This document shows, one piece after another, positions 25,701 through 38,500 of a stretch of DNA of 64,000 bases; positions within the stretch are counted from its first letter, which is position 1; every line of letters begins with the position of its first letter. This DNA is from Nephromyces sp. MM_2019 (lineage: Eukaryota; Apicomplexa; Aconoidasida; Nephromycida). Where the stretch lies: the NCBI GenBank assembly GCA_015657535.1, contig JADHZB010002041.1:358-64357 (forward strand), read 5' to 3'. The notes below the pieces were generated by a model that ran no database searches, had not been told where the DNA came from, and was given only the letters and a program-made list of their open reading frames with translations. The translations under genes and the position numbers were made by a program.

Positions 25701-28700
25701 AGATACGCTCAAAAGAGTAAACTTCAAAGCTTCATCCTGCAGGTGGAATTCTACGCTTGTGTGTGCAGAATAAGGCGGGTTTTTGCTAATATATACAGCT
25801 GGAGGGGGAACTCACTGGGTGCTACACTAGCGTAGTGAATGGGTGAAGATAGACTCAACTACTTCAAAATAGGAAAAATTTCTTACTGAAATTCTTCAAA
25901 GCTTATTCGGTATAAAACTAGTGTGTAGAATACCTTCCTATAAGCATAAAAACCCACCTGTGGAAACATTGGGAGTAGCTTAGAAGTCATTTCAATGAGG
26001 GTTACCTTGGCTAGAGATGCGAGCTGCAAAGAAAACGAGAGAATTTGTAAGGAAATCGTCGAGAAAGGGGCAGTGAAATTTCTAAGTTACGAGCAGCTGT
26101 GATGATGTATAACGCGAAAAGCATGAAAATCTACAGGCAAGAAGCGGAAGCATGAAAAAGCAGTTTTCTGAAGGGATCCATGATGCCTGCGTTTGTGTGT
26201 GTGCGTGGGTATATCTTTGATGCATGCGTGGGTTTATGGACTGTGGGTGTGTATATCTATAATGCATGTGTGTTTTTTATGTGAGTGGGTATATCTTTGA
26301 TGCGTGTGTGGCTATCTCTTGTGTGTATGGGCACTTGTACTGTGCGTGTATATTTCTGGTTTGAACTGCTTTATATTCAATGTACGTGTACGTGTACGTG
26401 TGTGCGCTTGTGTGTGTGTGTGTGTCTCATGTAGGTGTGTATTAAAGTAGCATTTCAGCTTAAACTCATGCCTAGGCCCAGGAATTTGATGGGCAGTAAA
26501 AACTCAAAGCATGCCACTGGGGAATTTGGTATTTTATTGTTGAAATCACGAAAAATGTTTATTTAAAGAATTAGATCAAGGCATAAAATTATTAAAACAA
26601 AAATGAGAGCTAATCAACGGGTAGTAGTGAAGAGGTCACAAAAAACTGTTAAAGCAAGAAAAAATAAAGAAAAAACCAACAAAAACCACCAAAATTCCAC
26701 AAAAAAACTCAAAATCATTAAAGTTTCCCCTGATATCACGCAAGCTCTTTGCTTACACCAGGGTACTGGGATTCCATGTCGTATTTAATGAGATCAGCCA
26801 ACTCTCCCGCCTGCAAAAGAAGCAAGCAATTTCTATCACAAAAGCAAGCTAGCAATTCTGATACAAAAAAAACCAAGTTGTTTTTGCTGTCAAAAGTACG
26901 TGAAATATTTTTTCCTACGCATACAAAGCAGCAAAAAACAGCTTTATTCTTCAGATTTACCATTTTAAACAGCAAAAAACCATAATAATCCGTCACATTC
27001 ATCTGATAGTTTTATTTTTCCTACAAAACTTACTTATCTTCACCTTCTTTTTGGGGTAAAAAAGCAACCAAAAAATGTTTTTATCAACTCAAAAAAAGCT
27101 CAGCTTCAAGAGGTAGTGAAGCGAGACAGACTCTGGAAGGAGGATTTTCACTCAATATAAAACTTATACAGCATAAAGCAGTTCACAAAGCCAGAATGTG
27201 CAGTGTGTAATAGCAAAAAGTAGCTTAAGCTACTCCATTTCATATATATAAGCTCAATTTAAAGGGGAAAAAAATTTTTCAGATAAAATTTATGAAGATG
27301 TATACAAACATATGAATACGTAGGAAGATGTCGGAAGCCGTGTGTGCGAATAGCCACACAAAAAGCAGTCGCTTTATTAGATGATTCAAAAATCTCGTAT
27401 AATTCACCACTTCTACTCCAGTAGGCCCTCCACCAACAACAACAAAGTGCAGGAGACGTCTACGCTCTTCTAAAGGTTCTGAACTCGGTAAACAACACAG
27501 GCGATATGTATTAAAGGAAAGTTCCTGTTTTTCGTGCATGCACTGCTATTAATATAATATATAACTCCATTAGTATATTTTTGTACATCTCAAAAGAATA
27601 ACACACACTCAAAATATGTGCTAATTTTCCTATTTTATACAGGTTATACGCAGAAATAACGGCAAAAAAATGTATGCGCAAGCACATCATGTTTCGATGC
27701 AACCAAGAGATACTAGGCAGAAAATGCAACTATCTTCCATCATATACACACACCGTTTAATGTAGCACACACAAAACACGTCGAAAAAAGCATCTCAGCA
27801 CCCTATAACGAAAATATTTTATCACATACCCATGAAAGAAGCCGCTTCAAAGCAGGCGTTCACCTTCTTCTTGATATCTAGGGCTTGGCTCACTTCTTTT
27901 AAAAAGTAGGCGTATTCTGATACGCCCTTTATACCGAATGTATTTGAAGTAGAACCTATTCCCATAACAAGATAATCATAATTCATAGAAATCAAGTTTA
28001 GGTTTTTATTCTGTTTGTTTCCTCCCTCTAGCACAGCATCATCCAAATGCCCTTCTCTAGATTCTGAAGATGTTTGACGGCAGAGAACTGCCTTTTTGGT
28101 AAAGTCTACATCTATGCATTCTGCAGCCAAAAAATTAGCAGGTTCGCCCAAGGAACGATGTTTTATTCCTTTCACATTCTTCTGCTTCTTCGACAAAAGC
28201 CTTCTGATGGGCTCCACACAAGAGGTAGGCGCAAGAATACCGGTACATGCACTAGGCAAAAGAGGAGTGAAGGTGAAGAAATTTCGTGGAGAAATCACCC
28301 AAACTTCGTACCTGTGGGAGCAAGTTTGTTTAGATGTTTTTTAAAAGAGGGAGATACACATTGATGATAGAGGGGCACAGAGTGAGGGATATCAAAAAAG
28401 CAAAAAAAGCTGCGAAATATATCCAACGAGGGGAGGCAAGACAAGAAAAAATATGCCGGTATTATACTCTTTTTTGAGTATAATCAGGGCATATTGCAAA
28501 AACTTCTTGAAGATTGAATATTCTACTAAAAATAGACACACAACCCTTCATTAAGGCCTTGAATTTTCAGTTGGAAATGCTTTGAGAAGCTGCAAAAATG
28601 CAAGTAAGCTTCGTGAAAAATGGTGATAATACCGGCTCTAGCATCCAATATATATCTTCAAATTCATCGAAACCACCTCCAAGCGACAAATAGCTTCTCA

Positions 28701-29036
28701 CATATCCAGTACCATGCATGACAAAGAAACATCAAATTTCAAAGAAAATAACACACAAAATAAAGCTAAAAACATATATTTTCTGCTTCTTACTTGCTGA
28801 AATCTAGACTCCTCAGAAAAAAAAAGCTTGCCCAGCCAGAACCTAGTACAACCACTTTCTGACGCTTCAAATTAGCTGGAGGTCGTGAGCCAAACAGACG
28901 AGCAGCTAAGCTGCTAGTGGGAGGCTCATTGCTAACAGTCTGATAATTTCTTGTGGAGGATACGCAACTATCTGAAGAAAATAATTCCAAATATTGAGAG
29001 TTTTTTATTTTGAACTCCAAAAACACGTAAACTCAT
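19753..29036 (-). CDS. NDH2: Type II NADH:ubiquinone oxidoreductase (alternative NADH dehydrogenase)
   Basis: Single-subunit flavoenzyme that passes electrons from NADH to ubiquinone at the inner mitochondrial membrane without pumping protons. Exons in transcript order: 28971-28794, 28311-27830, 27478-27408, 26810-26757, 26023-25958, 25401-25264, 24611-24487, 24138-24034, 23487-23421, 22775-22697, 21897-21736, 21312-21239, 20616-20558, 19837-19753 (TAG). Every join keeps phase, giving about 581 residues plus a short first exon. The FAD dinucleotide fold is VVVLGSGWASFFFLRSLD; the NADH fold is VVVGGGPTGVE; VFAFGDCS is the usual second FAD contact; APTAQNASRAGTYLADVFN and GALAYIG are C-terminal family blocks. 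The C-terminal amphipathic segment (MVYLQMQTSWSSRVSCCFDW) is present, but the usual FGRD ending is not, and the last exon ends acidic. A region between FAFGD and the APTAQ block (exons 23487-23421 and 22775-22697) looks like an insertion. The first exon is unsettled: a 10-bp exon at 29036-29027 would fit phase 1. A mitochondrial targeting peptide is expected there. Confidence 0.92.
22536..22571. repeat. Short telomere-like tract in an NDH2 intron
   Basis: Contains aaaccctaaacctcaaaccc, i.e. one exact and two near copies of the AAACCCT unit (TTTAGGG on the minus strand). It lies between NDH2 exons 22697-22775 and 21736-21897. Confidence 0.7.
23505..23670. repeat. Microsatellite block: (CA)n, (GATA/GAGA)n, (CA)n
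   Basis: A CA run, about 70 bp of GATA with GAGA interruptions (23519-23590), then further CA and TA runs, in the NDH2 intron between exons 24034 and 23487. Long reading frames across it are artefacts of the repeat. Confidence 0.95.
24790..24826. repeat. Perfect hairpin, 12-bp stem, in an NDH2 intron
   Basis: Arms 24790-24801 (ctggagagaatc) and 24815-24826 are exact inverse complements with a 13-nt A-rich loop. It lies in the intron 24612-25263. A CA run precedes it at about 24654-24673. Confidence 0.85.
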
Positions 29037-29843
29037 ACTTATACCACAATTTCAAGATGCTTGGAAATTTACAAATATGGGCAGCGGAAAATCTTAAACA
29101 CACTCATATCAAGCAGGTGTACATACACCGCACATGCACACACATACACACATATCTATTGAGCGAATTTACTGCAGACTCGCAGTAGGTGTCAAGAGAT
29201 AGACCAAAGGAGAGGCTTGAAACTTTCGTATCTTCCAGAGCTAATGCGTAAAGCAAGGTGTTTTTGCGTATATTCTCATCAAAAAAGGAGTAACCTAATT
29301 TTTCTGCCTCTTAAATACATATTTCTTATTGGACATTTCATAATCTACACATTATATAACATATATACAATAAAGCGACAAAATCCTTCTTTATGGCAAT
29401 AAAAATTTTTAAAAAGCCGTAATAAAATAAAAAATGCAAACTATCTCTCAAAATAAGCTTTGAGAGATAATCTTCAGCCTTAAGAAAACATGCAATGCTT
29501 CCAACAGCTCAAAAAGGCGTCCGCTAAAAGCACCTACAGCAAGCGAAAAACTCAACTCCTAAGAAATTTCAAATTCTTCTTTATAAGCTGAGACACAGCT
29601 TAAAAGGAGGCTACTAGTAAGTTCTAAAACAAGTAGAATTCCTCCTGAAGGTACTATTGTTAGTAATAGTAGAAGCATAGAAATATTAAAGGCTACGATG
29701 CAAAGATTAGTTTTATTTTTTACACTGATTTTTTTTAACAAATATTAAGGCTAAAAGTGTGCGGGATTGTTTTTATATACAATGCTTATAATCGTATTTC
29801 AAAAGATCCTATTATAGTATTTGGTTAATTATATCAATTGAAG
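29037..29843. other. Upstream region of NDH2
   Basis: Short open frames only. It probably holds the NDH2 promoter and 5' exon, and possibly the promoter of a divergent plus-strand gene. An 11-bp perfect hairpin lies inside it. Confidence 0.4.
29442..29469. repeat. Perfect hairpin, 11-bp stem
   Basis: Arms 29442-29452 (tatctctcaaa) and 29459-29469 are exact inverse complements with a 6-nt loop, about 400 bp upstream of NDH2. The stem shares the CTCTC/GAGAG core seen in the hairpin at 24790. Confidence 0.85.
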
Positions 29844-31572
29844 ATTATATACCACATGACGTGCCTAATAGTGAGGATATATTCGACTTTTCTTTTATTG
29901 GTAAACTATGCCAATCTGATGCGTTGAATCCCTCTAGCTATATGGTAGTAAAGCGCTATCAACAGCAGAAGATGGCTTTGGTACATAACTTTTTGCCAAA
30001 AAGTACCACAGTATCATTCTCAAATTGCAATCATTTTATTGACAAAATAGCCACTTTTCTCCTATATACTTGCTCTTATTCAAGCTTTTGAAGATTCCCT
30101 TTTACAAGGAAAGCTTCTGAAATGGGGCTAAACCGCCTACAAACAAAGCTAAATATGTCACAATTATGTATTACGATTTTCCATGTGCAACAACGGTTAT
30201 CTTGGGCCAGCACATCTACATACAGTTCTGAGAAACGCATCACACAGCTTTTAAAGCGGTAATTAAACAAAAAGAATCCGGACCCTAGCTACTTCACATA
30301 AAGCTCCAAGGAAATTTTCATGCATCACTACAGAATACGATGAATTCCTCTCAAAAAATGCCAATTTATCGAACCCGTTACAGGTGAGGCAGAGGCTCTT
30401 AAAAGCATCCAACGGATGGGATTTTTAATCCTACTCACAGATAGAACCTGCTTATGATGCGATGAAAATGCCTGTAACAGCCTCATTTTAGCTTAATGGA
30501 GGAGGTGAACACATGAAGTCGCCGAGAGGTGACTGATAAATTACATGTAATATCCTAATCTTAAGAGCACATACTGCGTCGTTAGCTATTCTACATCAAG
30601 AAAAAGTTGAGAGAAATGACACAGAGGTGACAAAAAAGGATGCGTCTGCAGGACACGCTCATGAAAGGAGTACAAGCGGGTATAGAGGTTGACGGTTCAT
30701 GTCATTCTCCTGCTCCGCCGCTTCATAGCATGCTAGTAGTAGCCTCACTAGATCCGCTTGGTGGGTTATTACCTGTTGAAATCGCGACCTCATGCCTCTA
30801 CAGGGTCCCGAATGAAAACCGGGCTCATTGGTACAGCAAATTAAGCCAATACCATGAAGAAACTATCTAAACATAGAGAAGAACTTTCGCGCAAATTCAA
30901 AATATGTGGAGGTCGAAGTTTGGAGGGAAGTTTAAATCACTCAACTTGGTTTTAGAAATTTTATGTAACATAAAGCTCACTTGCTGAAACATAAGTTAGC
31001 AGGTCAAAGTTTGGAGGAAGGCTTAGATCATTCGACTTGGCTTTAAAGATTATATGCAACACACGCTTTTCTTGTTATCGATAATGCATCGCTGGTGTTT
31101 GTAGTTTGCATACCACCCGTCTGTATCAATAATGAACTATGAACTTATTTCTTTGAGAAATGTTCTAAGTGAGTCTTTTTAAGTAGAAGGGGATTTGCAA
31201 AGAGAGGTCCAGCTGATTACTAACAAAAAAAAGGGACAAGCGTTTATATTAAGGAATTGCTCATATTAGAGGTATGCCTATAAGTGTAAAACACACCAAA
31301 TCTAACGCTAAAACCATGTTAGAGTAAGCAGCAGGGCGCGCTTGCACAAGGGAACTAAAATCTATACTTTCAGTTCCCTTGGAGTTTGCTGCTTTAAGCA
31401 TGCAGGATTGGCACTTATTCTATAAAAGTAATATACCTTCAGCAGGATTGAATCCTTGGTGCTTCAGCAAGTATAACTTCAAAATTCCTATTTTTACTGT
31501 GAAGGACGCAATGCTCTTTTTGGCTCGGGGAAGTACTTTCAAAATAATGTATCCGGACGTCATTGCATCGAG
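29844..31572 (+). CDS. Weak plus-strand coding signals (candidate exons)
   Basis: Three protein-like segments on one strand. 29844-29900 is a 57-bp frame with acceptor and GTAAAC donor, phase 1 on both sides (YIPHDVPNSEDIFDFSFI). 30640-30870 is ATG-led and open for 76 codons (MRLQDTLMKGVQAGIEVDGS start). 31374-31572 follows tactttcag and ends at GTAACA in phase 2 (includes KYNFKIPIFTVKDAMLFLAR). A further frame ends at a GTAATG donor near 32126. Their phases do not form one chain, so a single gene is not shown. No family is recognised. Divergent transcription from NDH2 is plausible. Confidence 0.25.
31347..31381. repeat. Perfect hairpin, 10-bp stem
   Basis: Arms 31347-31356 (caagggaact) and 31372-31381 are exact inverse complements with a 15-nt loop. 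The right arm overlaps the acceptor proposed for the candidate exon at 31374. Confidence 0.8.
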
Positions 31573-34500
31573 GTAACATTTTAAATAAGCATATATTCTT
31601 GTAATATATGAGTTTATACTCCTAACATAATTGTTAGCAAGCAAGCTGGTATAAGAAGGGTGAGTCAAGTAAGCTGCAGTGTAAAGTACTGGCCTGTTAG
31701 CTACGAAATTTATTCTCAACTTTGGTCTCCAGAATCAATTTAGCACTTGCACAAAAATTGAAAAAACAGGTTTAAATTATAACATTTTATAAAGCGCTGA
31801 TTGTATACAATAGATATTTTGCAGGAATGTTAGAATCAAAGGTAGAACTCTCAATGAAGTGTGGCAAAGAGGTGGTCTTTAGAAAATTGTAGTACTAAAG
31901 TAACAGTCCCATAAAGGGCTATAGAGCTGTCGTGATGCGAAAAGTCGGAATTGGATGCCACAAGTTTGAACAGCCAAGTATCGCGTAAAAGCATGAAAGG
32001 GTTAAATAGAGCGAAATTTAAATTGAGACACAGAAAGCTGATACCAAGCGCTGATTGCCAAATTACGACTACATATCGTACCGGCTGGTCATCACAAAAA
32101 AGTTATAGATTATCAGGTAATGTAATCGATGCCTGCGGTAAGCAATTCCTTTGCTTGCCAAAGGAGCATTTTACACGAATTACAGATCAAAAAGTTAGTT
32201 TGTAGATAAAGGGTGATATAAATAATCACGACGAAAAATTGATATTTTTTGTAAACCATATATAAAACGCTGTCAATTCCCAGTTATGCTGCCCAACTCT
32301 GTTTTCGGCTGTTTACGATTCGTAAGAAGGATGGGAATACCACCATTGAGAGGGTTATTTCCCCTCGTGCTCCCATGTTTTTAACGCAATCACAGCGGAC
32401 TAGTAGAGGGAACACCTTGACAGCATGCGACTTCCATCCAAGTTTTATATCAGCTTATTCATAGTTTAGTTTATTTTTAGTAATAATATTGTGTAATCAA
32501 TAACTGGATGCATGATAGCGAAGCAAGTTTCCTCCGCAGTCCAGTATTACCCATGCAACAGATTCTATGACCTTGCCAATATTCTATTAATTCGCTTGTA
32601 TGACCATGGGAGGAAGCAAACATAATATTCAAAAGCCAATATCAAGAACACACAAGAATTTTGAGTACTAAAAGGGAGAGAGAGAGTCAGAGGCGTGTCA
32701 ACCACTGAACGTTATGTCGCGAAGTTCGACCAAGAGGGAGAAACGTGAGTGACTCCGCCGAAGCACATACATCCGCGTAAATCGTAAAGCTTACGAAGAT
32801 TATTTACGCCCAGCAAGGCAATGCGTAGGTTTACAAGCACAGCATTTTTCATCTCTTTAGTATCTTAAACTATCTGCATTACCTAGCAGGTCCCACCCAG
32901 AAGATCTCCTAGACAATAGCATATACGGAATACTTTTTTTCAGTAAAAATTGTGTCAAATGGTAAAAATTAATACGAATTTTTAAGCAATTAGCTCGTCT
33001 GAAGCGCAAAAATTGGGTAAAAGTATGAGAATTAAGCATCACTTTTTTAGGTTTTTTTCCAGCCTAGTAATAGTGCGCAATCACAGACGCTAGTTGCTCA
33101 TAGATGAAAGAATCCTACGAAACTTCCAATTAAAGCAGCAGTGCCTTCGCTTCTGAATTTAAAACACGTAGTTGCATTATATATCCCCTGCAATTGATCA
33201 AAACAAGGCAAAATCGGGCCCTTGAAATGCCCAAAAACAACCCCACATTATCTTCCTACAAAAAATTATTTCAAGTAGCAAGAACCGCATGAGTAATAGC
33301 TTACTCGTTTCCTCATAAAACACGAGAAAACAAGAGGTAACCACAAAGATTACGGTAGCTTCATAGCCACGACAAATTGAGTGATAGCGAGAAGACCTCT
33401 TCATGTCTACATCTCAGAGGATATATATAACTGACAATCTAACGTGAGTATATCGATCCCACGAACCACAAGATAATAAAGACTCACTGAATAATGCTAC
33501 GGAATGCCTTTTGGAAGCGGCTATGCAGCATCATCCCAGATTTGAAGCAAAGAGACAACACCCTTGAATCGAAGAAATTATAAAATTAGAACTTATCAAA
33601 TCAAAGCGCGCCCACACCTACGCACTTTGTCAGTTTGGAACCCAAAGCTGTGCAGCTTTCTAACGGCCTGAAGCTGAATATTAGTGCTTTATAAGACCAA
33701 CTATTCAGAGCTAGCGTTAAATCGTCAACGTTACACTCCAGTGTTTCTCCATACACATAATTCTCTAGATTAATTTTCCCTTAAGTTGGCGTCAAATACT
33801 GCAGCCTTCTTAGCTAGTAACAGCCTCCCCCCTAAATATCTAATTCTTTACAAATTTGTTGTCTTCCCTCACAATACCTTATCTGCATACTTTACCCTGC
33901 TTTTTTGTTTGACTATTCCTTTATCGTGAGCTACAAAAAAATGCTATAAAACAGCGCAAAACTAGGTGCAAAACGTATTTCTAAATTGCAGTTGTTGCCA
34001 ACGTAAGAACTCCTAAAATTAGCCTTGCAGTTACATTTTTATAAAATATATAAGCCCTTCCAAGGTAAACATATGGAATAGCAAGGCCAATATACATGAA
34101 AAAAACACCTTAAATAGAGAGTTATAAAGTTAAGCATACCAGTGATAATTATATATGGAAAAGGCGGCCCAATTATTGACAAGAGTCTTAGTACCGCTGC
34201 CTACGACGCGCGTTAAACACTTTATCAACGGATCCATTTTCTGGGGAGCTCAGCAAGCGCAGTTCAGCATATACAAGGCTCCCGCCACAAGAATTTCAGA
34301 CAATTTTTCCATATATACGCTGACCTGATGTACCAGCAGCGATATTTTTAAAAACGCATATACCGCGTAGTCTCACCATGAAAATTCCCGCTTCTTAGCA
34401 TGCCCATTTTAACGTAACAACAGCGACTACAGGTATTATATACTATAAGGTCTATAAACCAAGTCGAAGGGCATCATTCTAAAAAATATTAGCAAGTTGA

Positions 34501-34646
34501 AGGGGTAATCGCCAAAACTATTCACTTCATATGCTGATTCTGCTATTACTATTTCAGTCAAACTATTTTCATGTGAAGGGGGGGTTGTATAATATATTTG
34601 GATACTAACTATCCTATGCCTACCCCCACGGGCAAGCCGTAACAAT
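31573..34646. other. Region with no confident gene
   Basis: Only short frames. At 32714 an ATG-led decapeptide (MSRSSTKREK) is followed directly by a GTGAGT donor, as a first exon might be, but no continuation was identified. Confidence 0.35.
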
Positions 34647-35288
34647 TTACAAAGGGCTGAATCTCCTGTTACGATGCGAGTTGTATTGCTTGATCAGCTC
34701 GTTCCAGACGATAACCTCTGCAAAAAAAATATACAATCACGGTGCAGCATTGATAGAAAGGCCAAAAACTTGTTGGATAAACGATCCATATTCTCCCTCT
34801 AGCATCAATAAAGGCAATCAAAAAGCGGTAGAAATATCCCGCTGATACCGATATCTCTGCTTCAGCAGCGACAGGGATGGCAGCACTATATTAGAAGTAC
34901 CATAGGCATCGTGGTGGTGCTCCTTCCCAAAGATACTAATAGCCTCGTGATCTGGACGGTAAAACAATTGTTAGCACACTAAGTCTTAAAGCACGCATAA
35001 GAGTGCCTAGAAGGAAACGAATGTATGAAGACATATATGCCAGCAAAGCCACAGCCGTATCATACATTCTGTAGCTCGCACATGGACGTGAAGCTGCTGA
35101 TACCGAAAACGCAGGAAATGTACATCAGACTTCGTATACTACGGAAAAACAGCTTGCACCGACTTATCATCGTATGAACAAAACCTATCATAACCATTAA
35201 CAAGTCTATGGACTCGTGGTTGTGCTCATTTTTTAAAGCTAAGATAGGAATCAGTATGCTCAAAGCAAGCCTCTCGGCAAACTCAATA
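34647..35288 (-). CDS. Three linked exons: small gene or 3' end of the zinc-knuckle gene
   Basis: Exons 35288-35104, 34951-34901 and 34717-34647 (TAA) join at phase 1 twice, and each has a clear acceptor (ttgtttttcttcaag, ttttaccgtccag, ttttttttgcag). The product starts SIEFAERLALSILIPILALK, continues with HESIDLLMVMIGF, and ends VIVWNELIKQYNSH followed by RNRRFSPL. The first part is hydrophobic and helix-like; there is no recognised family. The first exon enters in phase 2. A donor at 35548 inside the last exon of the neighbouring upstream gene would supply exactly that phase through a 260-bp intron. So these may encode an alternative or true C-terminus of that protein rather than a separate gene. 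Confidence 0.5.
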
Positions 35289-35535
35289 CTTGAAGAAAAA
35301 CAATAAGGATAGAAACATTGCATATACCACAGTTTTACAAATATGAAGTAGCATACACACATATAGGTATCAAAAATACACAGGCATTACACACAAAGAG
35401 GTAGCACAAATACACAGGTATCACACACACATACACAAACAAGCCACATACACAGACAACCTAATCCACCTTCAAATCATAAACAAGTAGAACATGACTC
35501 ACAGTATAAACCTATTACACAGAAAAAACAACACA

Positions 35536-38500
35536 TTACAAACAGCACCTCCGTTGATTATCCCGCTGGGAAGCTCGCTGACTTCCTCTAAACTGAGGAG
35601 GATAAAATGGTATGGTAGGGAAAGGATGCTGACGGGAACGTCCGCCATATCTTGAAGAATCAGAATGCCCCACCTTGGACCAATATGAAACGGCTGAGGG
35701 GTTATAAGGGGATTGCATACTTTGTGGCATCATCCTGCCTCCAATGCCCCAATGATAATTTGGGGGAAGAGGAACGGCATTCACTGGTGGGCCCATAAAA
35801 GCTGGAAAAACATGAGAAAGAAAGGCAAATTCACGACAAATTCATACGAAAAGTTACGCAGCTAACTAAAAGCAAGTATAATCACTAACCACACCCACTA
35901 ACCACATCCTAACCACACATACTAACCACACAATAAGCACACACTAACCACACACACTAACGACACGCCAACAACACCCACTAACCACACAGTAACAACA
36001 CACGAAGTCAGCCCCCTCTTTTTATAAAGCACTTTTAACTAAAGACACAAAAATCAGCAGATAAACAGCATCAGGGTAAAAATTTCAAATGCTGCGTCTC
36101 GCCATATATTATAAAGTCAGGTGCTACAAGTTACACACAAAATTATGCAAAAAAATAAAGTTTCTGCGTGTCTCATTCCAAAGTAGGACTCGCAAAATAT
36201 ACTCATATCGGGCATATCTTTTATTTCACAGAAATTATTATTTTGGATGCATCACTAGGGAAGAACATCAAACAAATCAAGTATTCACCTCGTAGCAGCA
36301 AAACAAAGTAATACACATCAAAAGCTAGGCATGTATAGTAGTACGCTTTTGTAATAACAGCAAAGCAGAAAAGCCTTTTGCATGCAAATTCCCATCCCCG
36401 GAAAGTAATTAGACAGCAATTTAGTCGCAGACTAAAAGCATCAAAACCAGCGGGAAAAATGAAGAAGAAGAAAAAAAAGATTTTACCTTCAGAAAACAGA
36501 ATTCTAGGAGTAAGTCAAAGAAATGAGATTTTTCTAACAAAAAGCCAGAAATTCGTCAAAAACTCTTGAATTTCTCCGAATATTAAGCATAGAGCAATAT
36601 ATTTCAAAATTGGGGTGGCAAGAAAAGAAGCTTTCGAGGGAGAATTATTGAGGTGGAGGGGTGGAGATGGAAATATACTTCCATACAAACTTTGAAAAAA
36701 GGCAGGAAAAACACTCCGAGTTACCTGCTGATGCCTGGACTGGAGCTATAGCTTCTTTGTAGTGAGGAGCTGATCCTGCCTTATGCACCGGGAATCGTGA
36801 AGCTGAAGATAGCTTGCGAGCGTCCAGAGAATTTTCCCTAAAAAATTCCCCACAAAAAGTGATACTCTGAAGTAAGGCAAGAAATAGTTTAAGGGGCGAA
36901 GCAGCAAAAACGGCTGATGATTTGTAAGTGTCTTGAGTGTGCGCGTATGTATGCATTTGCGTGTATATGTGTGTATGTGTGGGTCTATCGCTCCGAGCTA
37001 CGGACAATATACACACCAAAGACATAAAAAAAGTCAAAAAATTCAATCTCCCCATTGAGCATCGCAATTTGCTTTACAATTTCAATAGCCAGCTCGTCAG
37101 CTTGTCTCTAGCACAAATCTTAGCTGCTGTTAATATTTCACCCTCTTAGAGCTATTCAATATGAATTTTGTATTTAAAGTTGATAATTTTAAAAGATGTG
37201 AAGAGGAACTAGATTATAAGTCGAAGAATAAAAGCAGAAGGCTTTATAAAATAATAAGACTTAGAGAGCAAAAACTTCAAAGTGAAGCTGGGTCGGTTTC
37301 TCTCTCTGTGTGAAGCTGCATAGATTTCTCTTTTAGGAAACAAACACACTAGCTAATTCTAAAAGTCAATTTTTCAATACGGTACAGCAACCCAACTTAT
37401 AACTCAACAAATTCAACGTATTAACGCATGCTTATTCTAAAAAAACAATTTTCGAATAGGCACACAAGCATGAAGTACCCAGCAGGAACGGGAGCAAAAC
37501 CGCATATTAAATGCCCTGAGCCTCCACAAGTGACGCAGATCAACCCATTAGTATCCACTCTATAATTCAGGCTGCTTCTACTATCCATCTCCTGAGGAAA
37601 ATTCAAAATGTGCAAGATGAAGCGCCTCTGATGGCAATTAAGTATGAAAATTTCTTCTTTGCAAGTATTAACTATTCTGCACAATTTCAACTATACAGCA
37701 ATTAGAAGTGAATCTACAAAATCTACCCTAGTTTACTAAGCAGCAATCATGTACCGTAGATGCCTACTTATTACTTCAATTGGAGGCTCACAAGAGAATG
37801 TTTATCCAAAAAGTGAGCAACAGTTAAGGAAAAGGTAGAGATACCAACAGATAAAACTTATTCAACTTCCAAGCAGACTCTAATAGCATATTAAAACAAA
37901 CGCAAATGGAAATAAAAAGGGAATGGAATTTCAACCTGCTAAACAGCTCCCACGTGATACAGAGTTTTACGCAAAAAAGTAAAGGTAAAAGATAATACAG
38001 CAACCGAAGGTACCCATTCGAAGAAACGAAAAAGGTAAAGAAAAACCCTAAATCCTAGAAGCTAAGTCCTAGGAGCTAAACCCTAAAGAAAAACCCTAAA
38101 CCCTAAACCCCACACACCTAAACCCTAAAATCATATTAAGAACAAAACGAAATGTTCAAAAGGAGATAGTGCCTCAGGCAGCTTATGCGGAACACGAACA
38201 ACTAACACAATGATAAGGCAAGCATTCCAAAACGCATGCCAAAATGTAAAGGAGCGTACATACAGTGTATAGCAGATTTGAAGAAGCAAAAAATATGCAA
38301 ATTAGAATTTCTAGCTTGAAGGACCGATATTCACAATCGTCATAGCAAGAGAAGCTAAAGCAAAAAAATTCAAAACGATTTTTGAGGCACCCACCTTATG
38401 ATATGACCTATAAATTGAGCTTAAATAACTTCGATGCTGGGAATTACACCCCACGCCCGCGTGTGCAGCTCCTCTCTTCCCACAGTACTCACAAAGTGCT

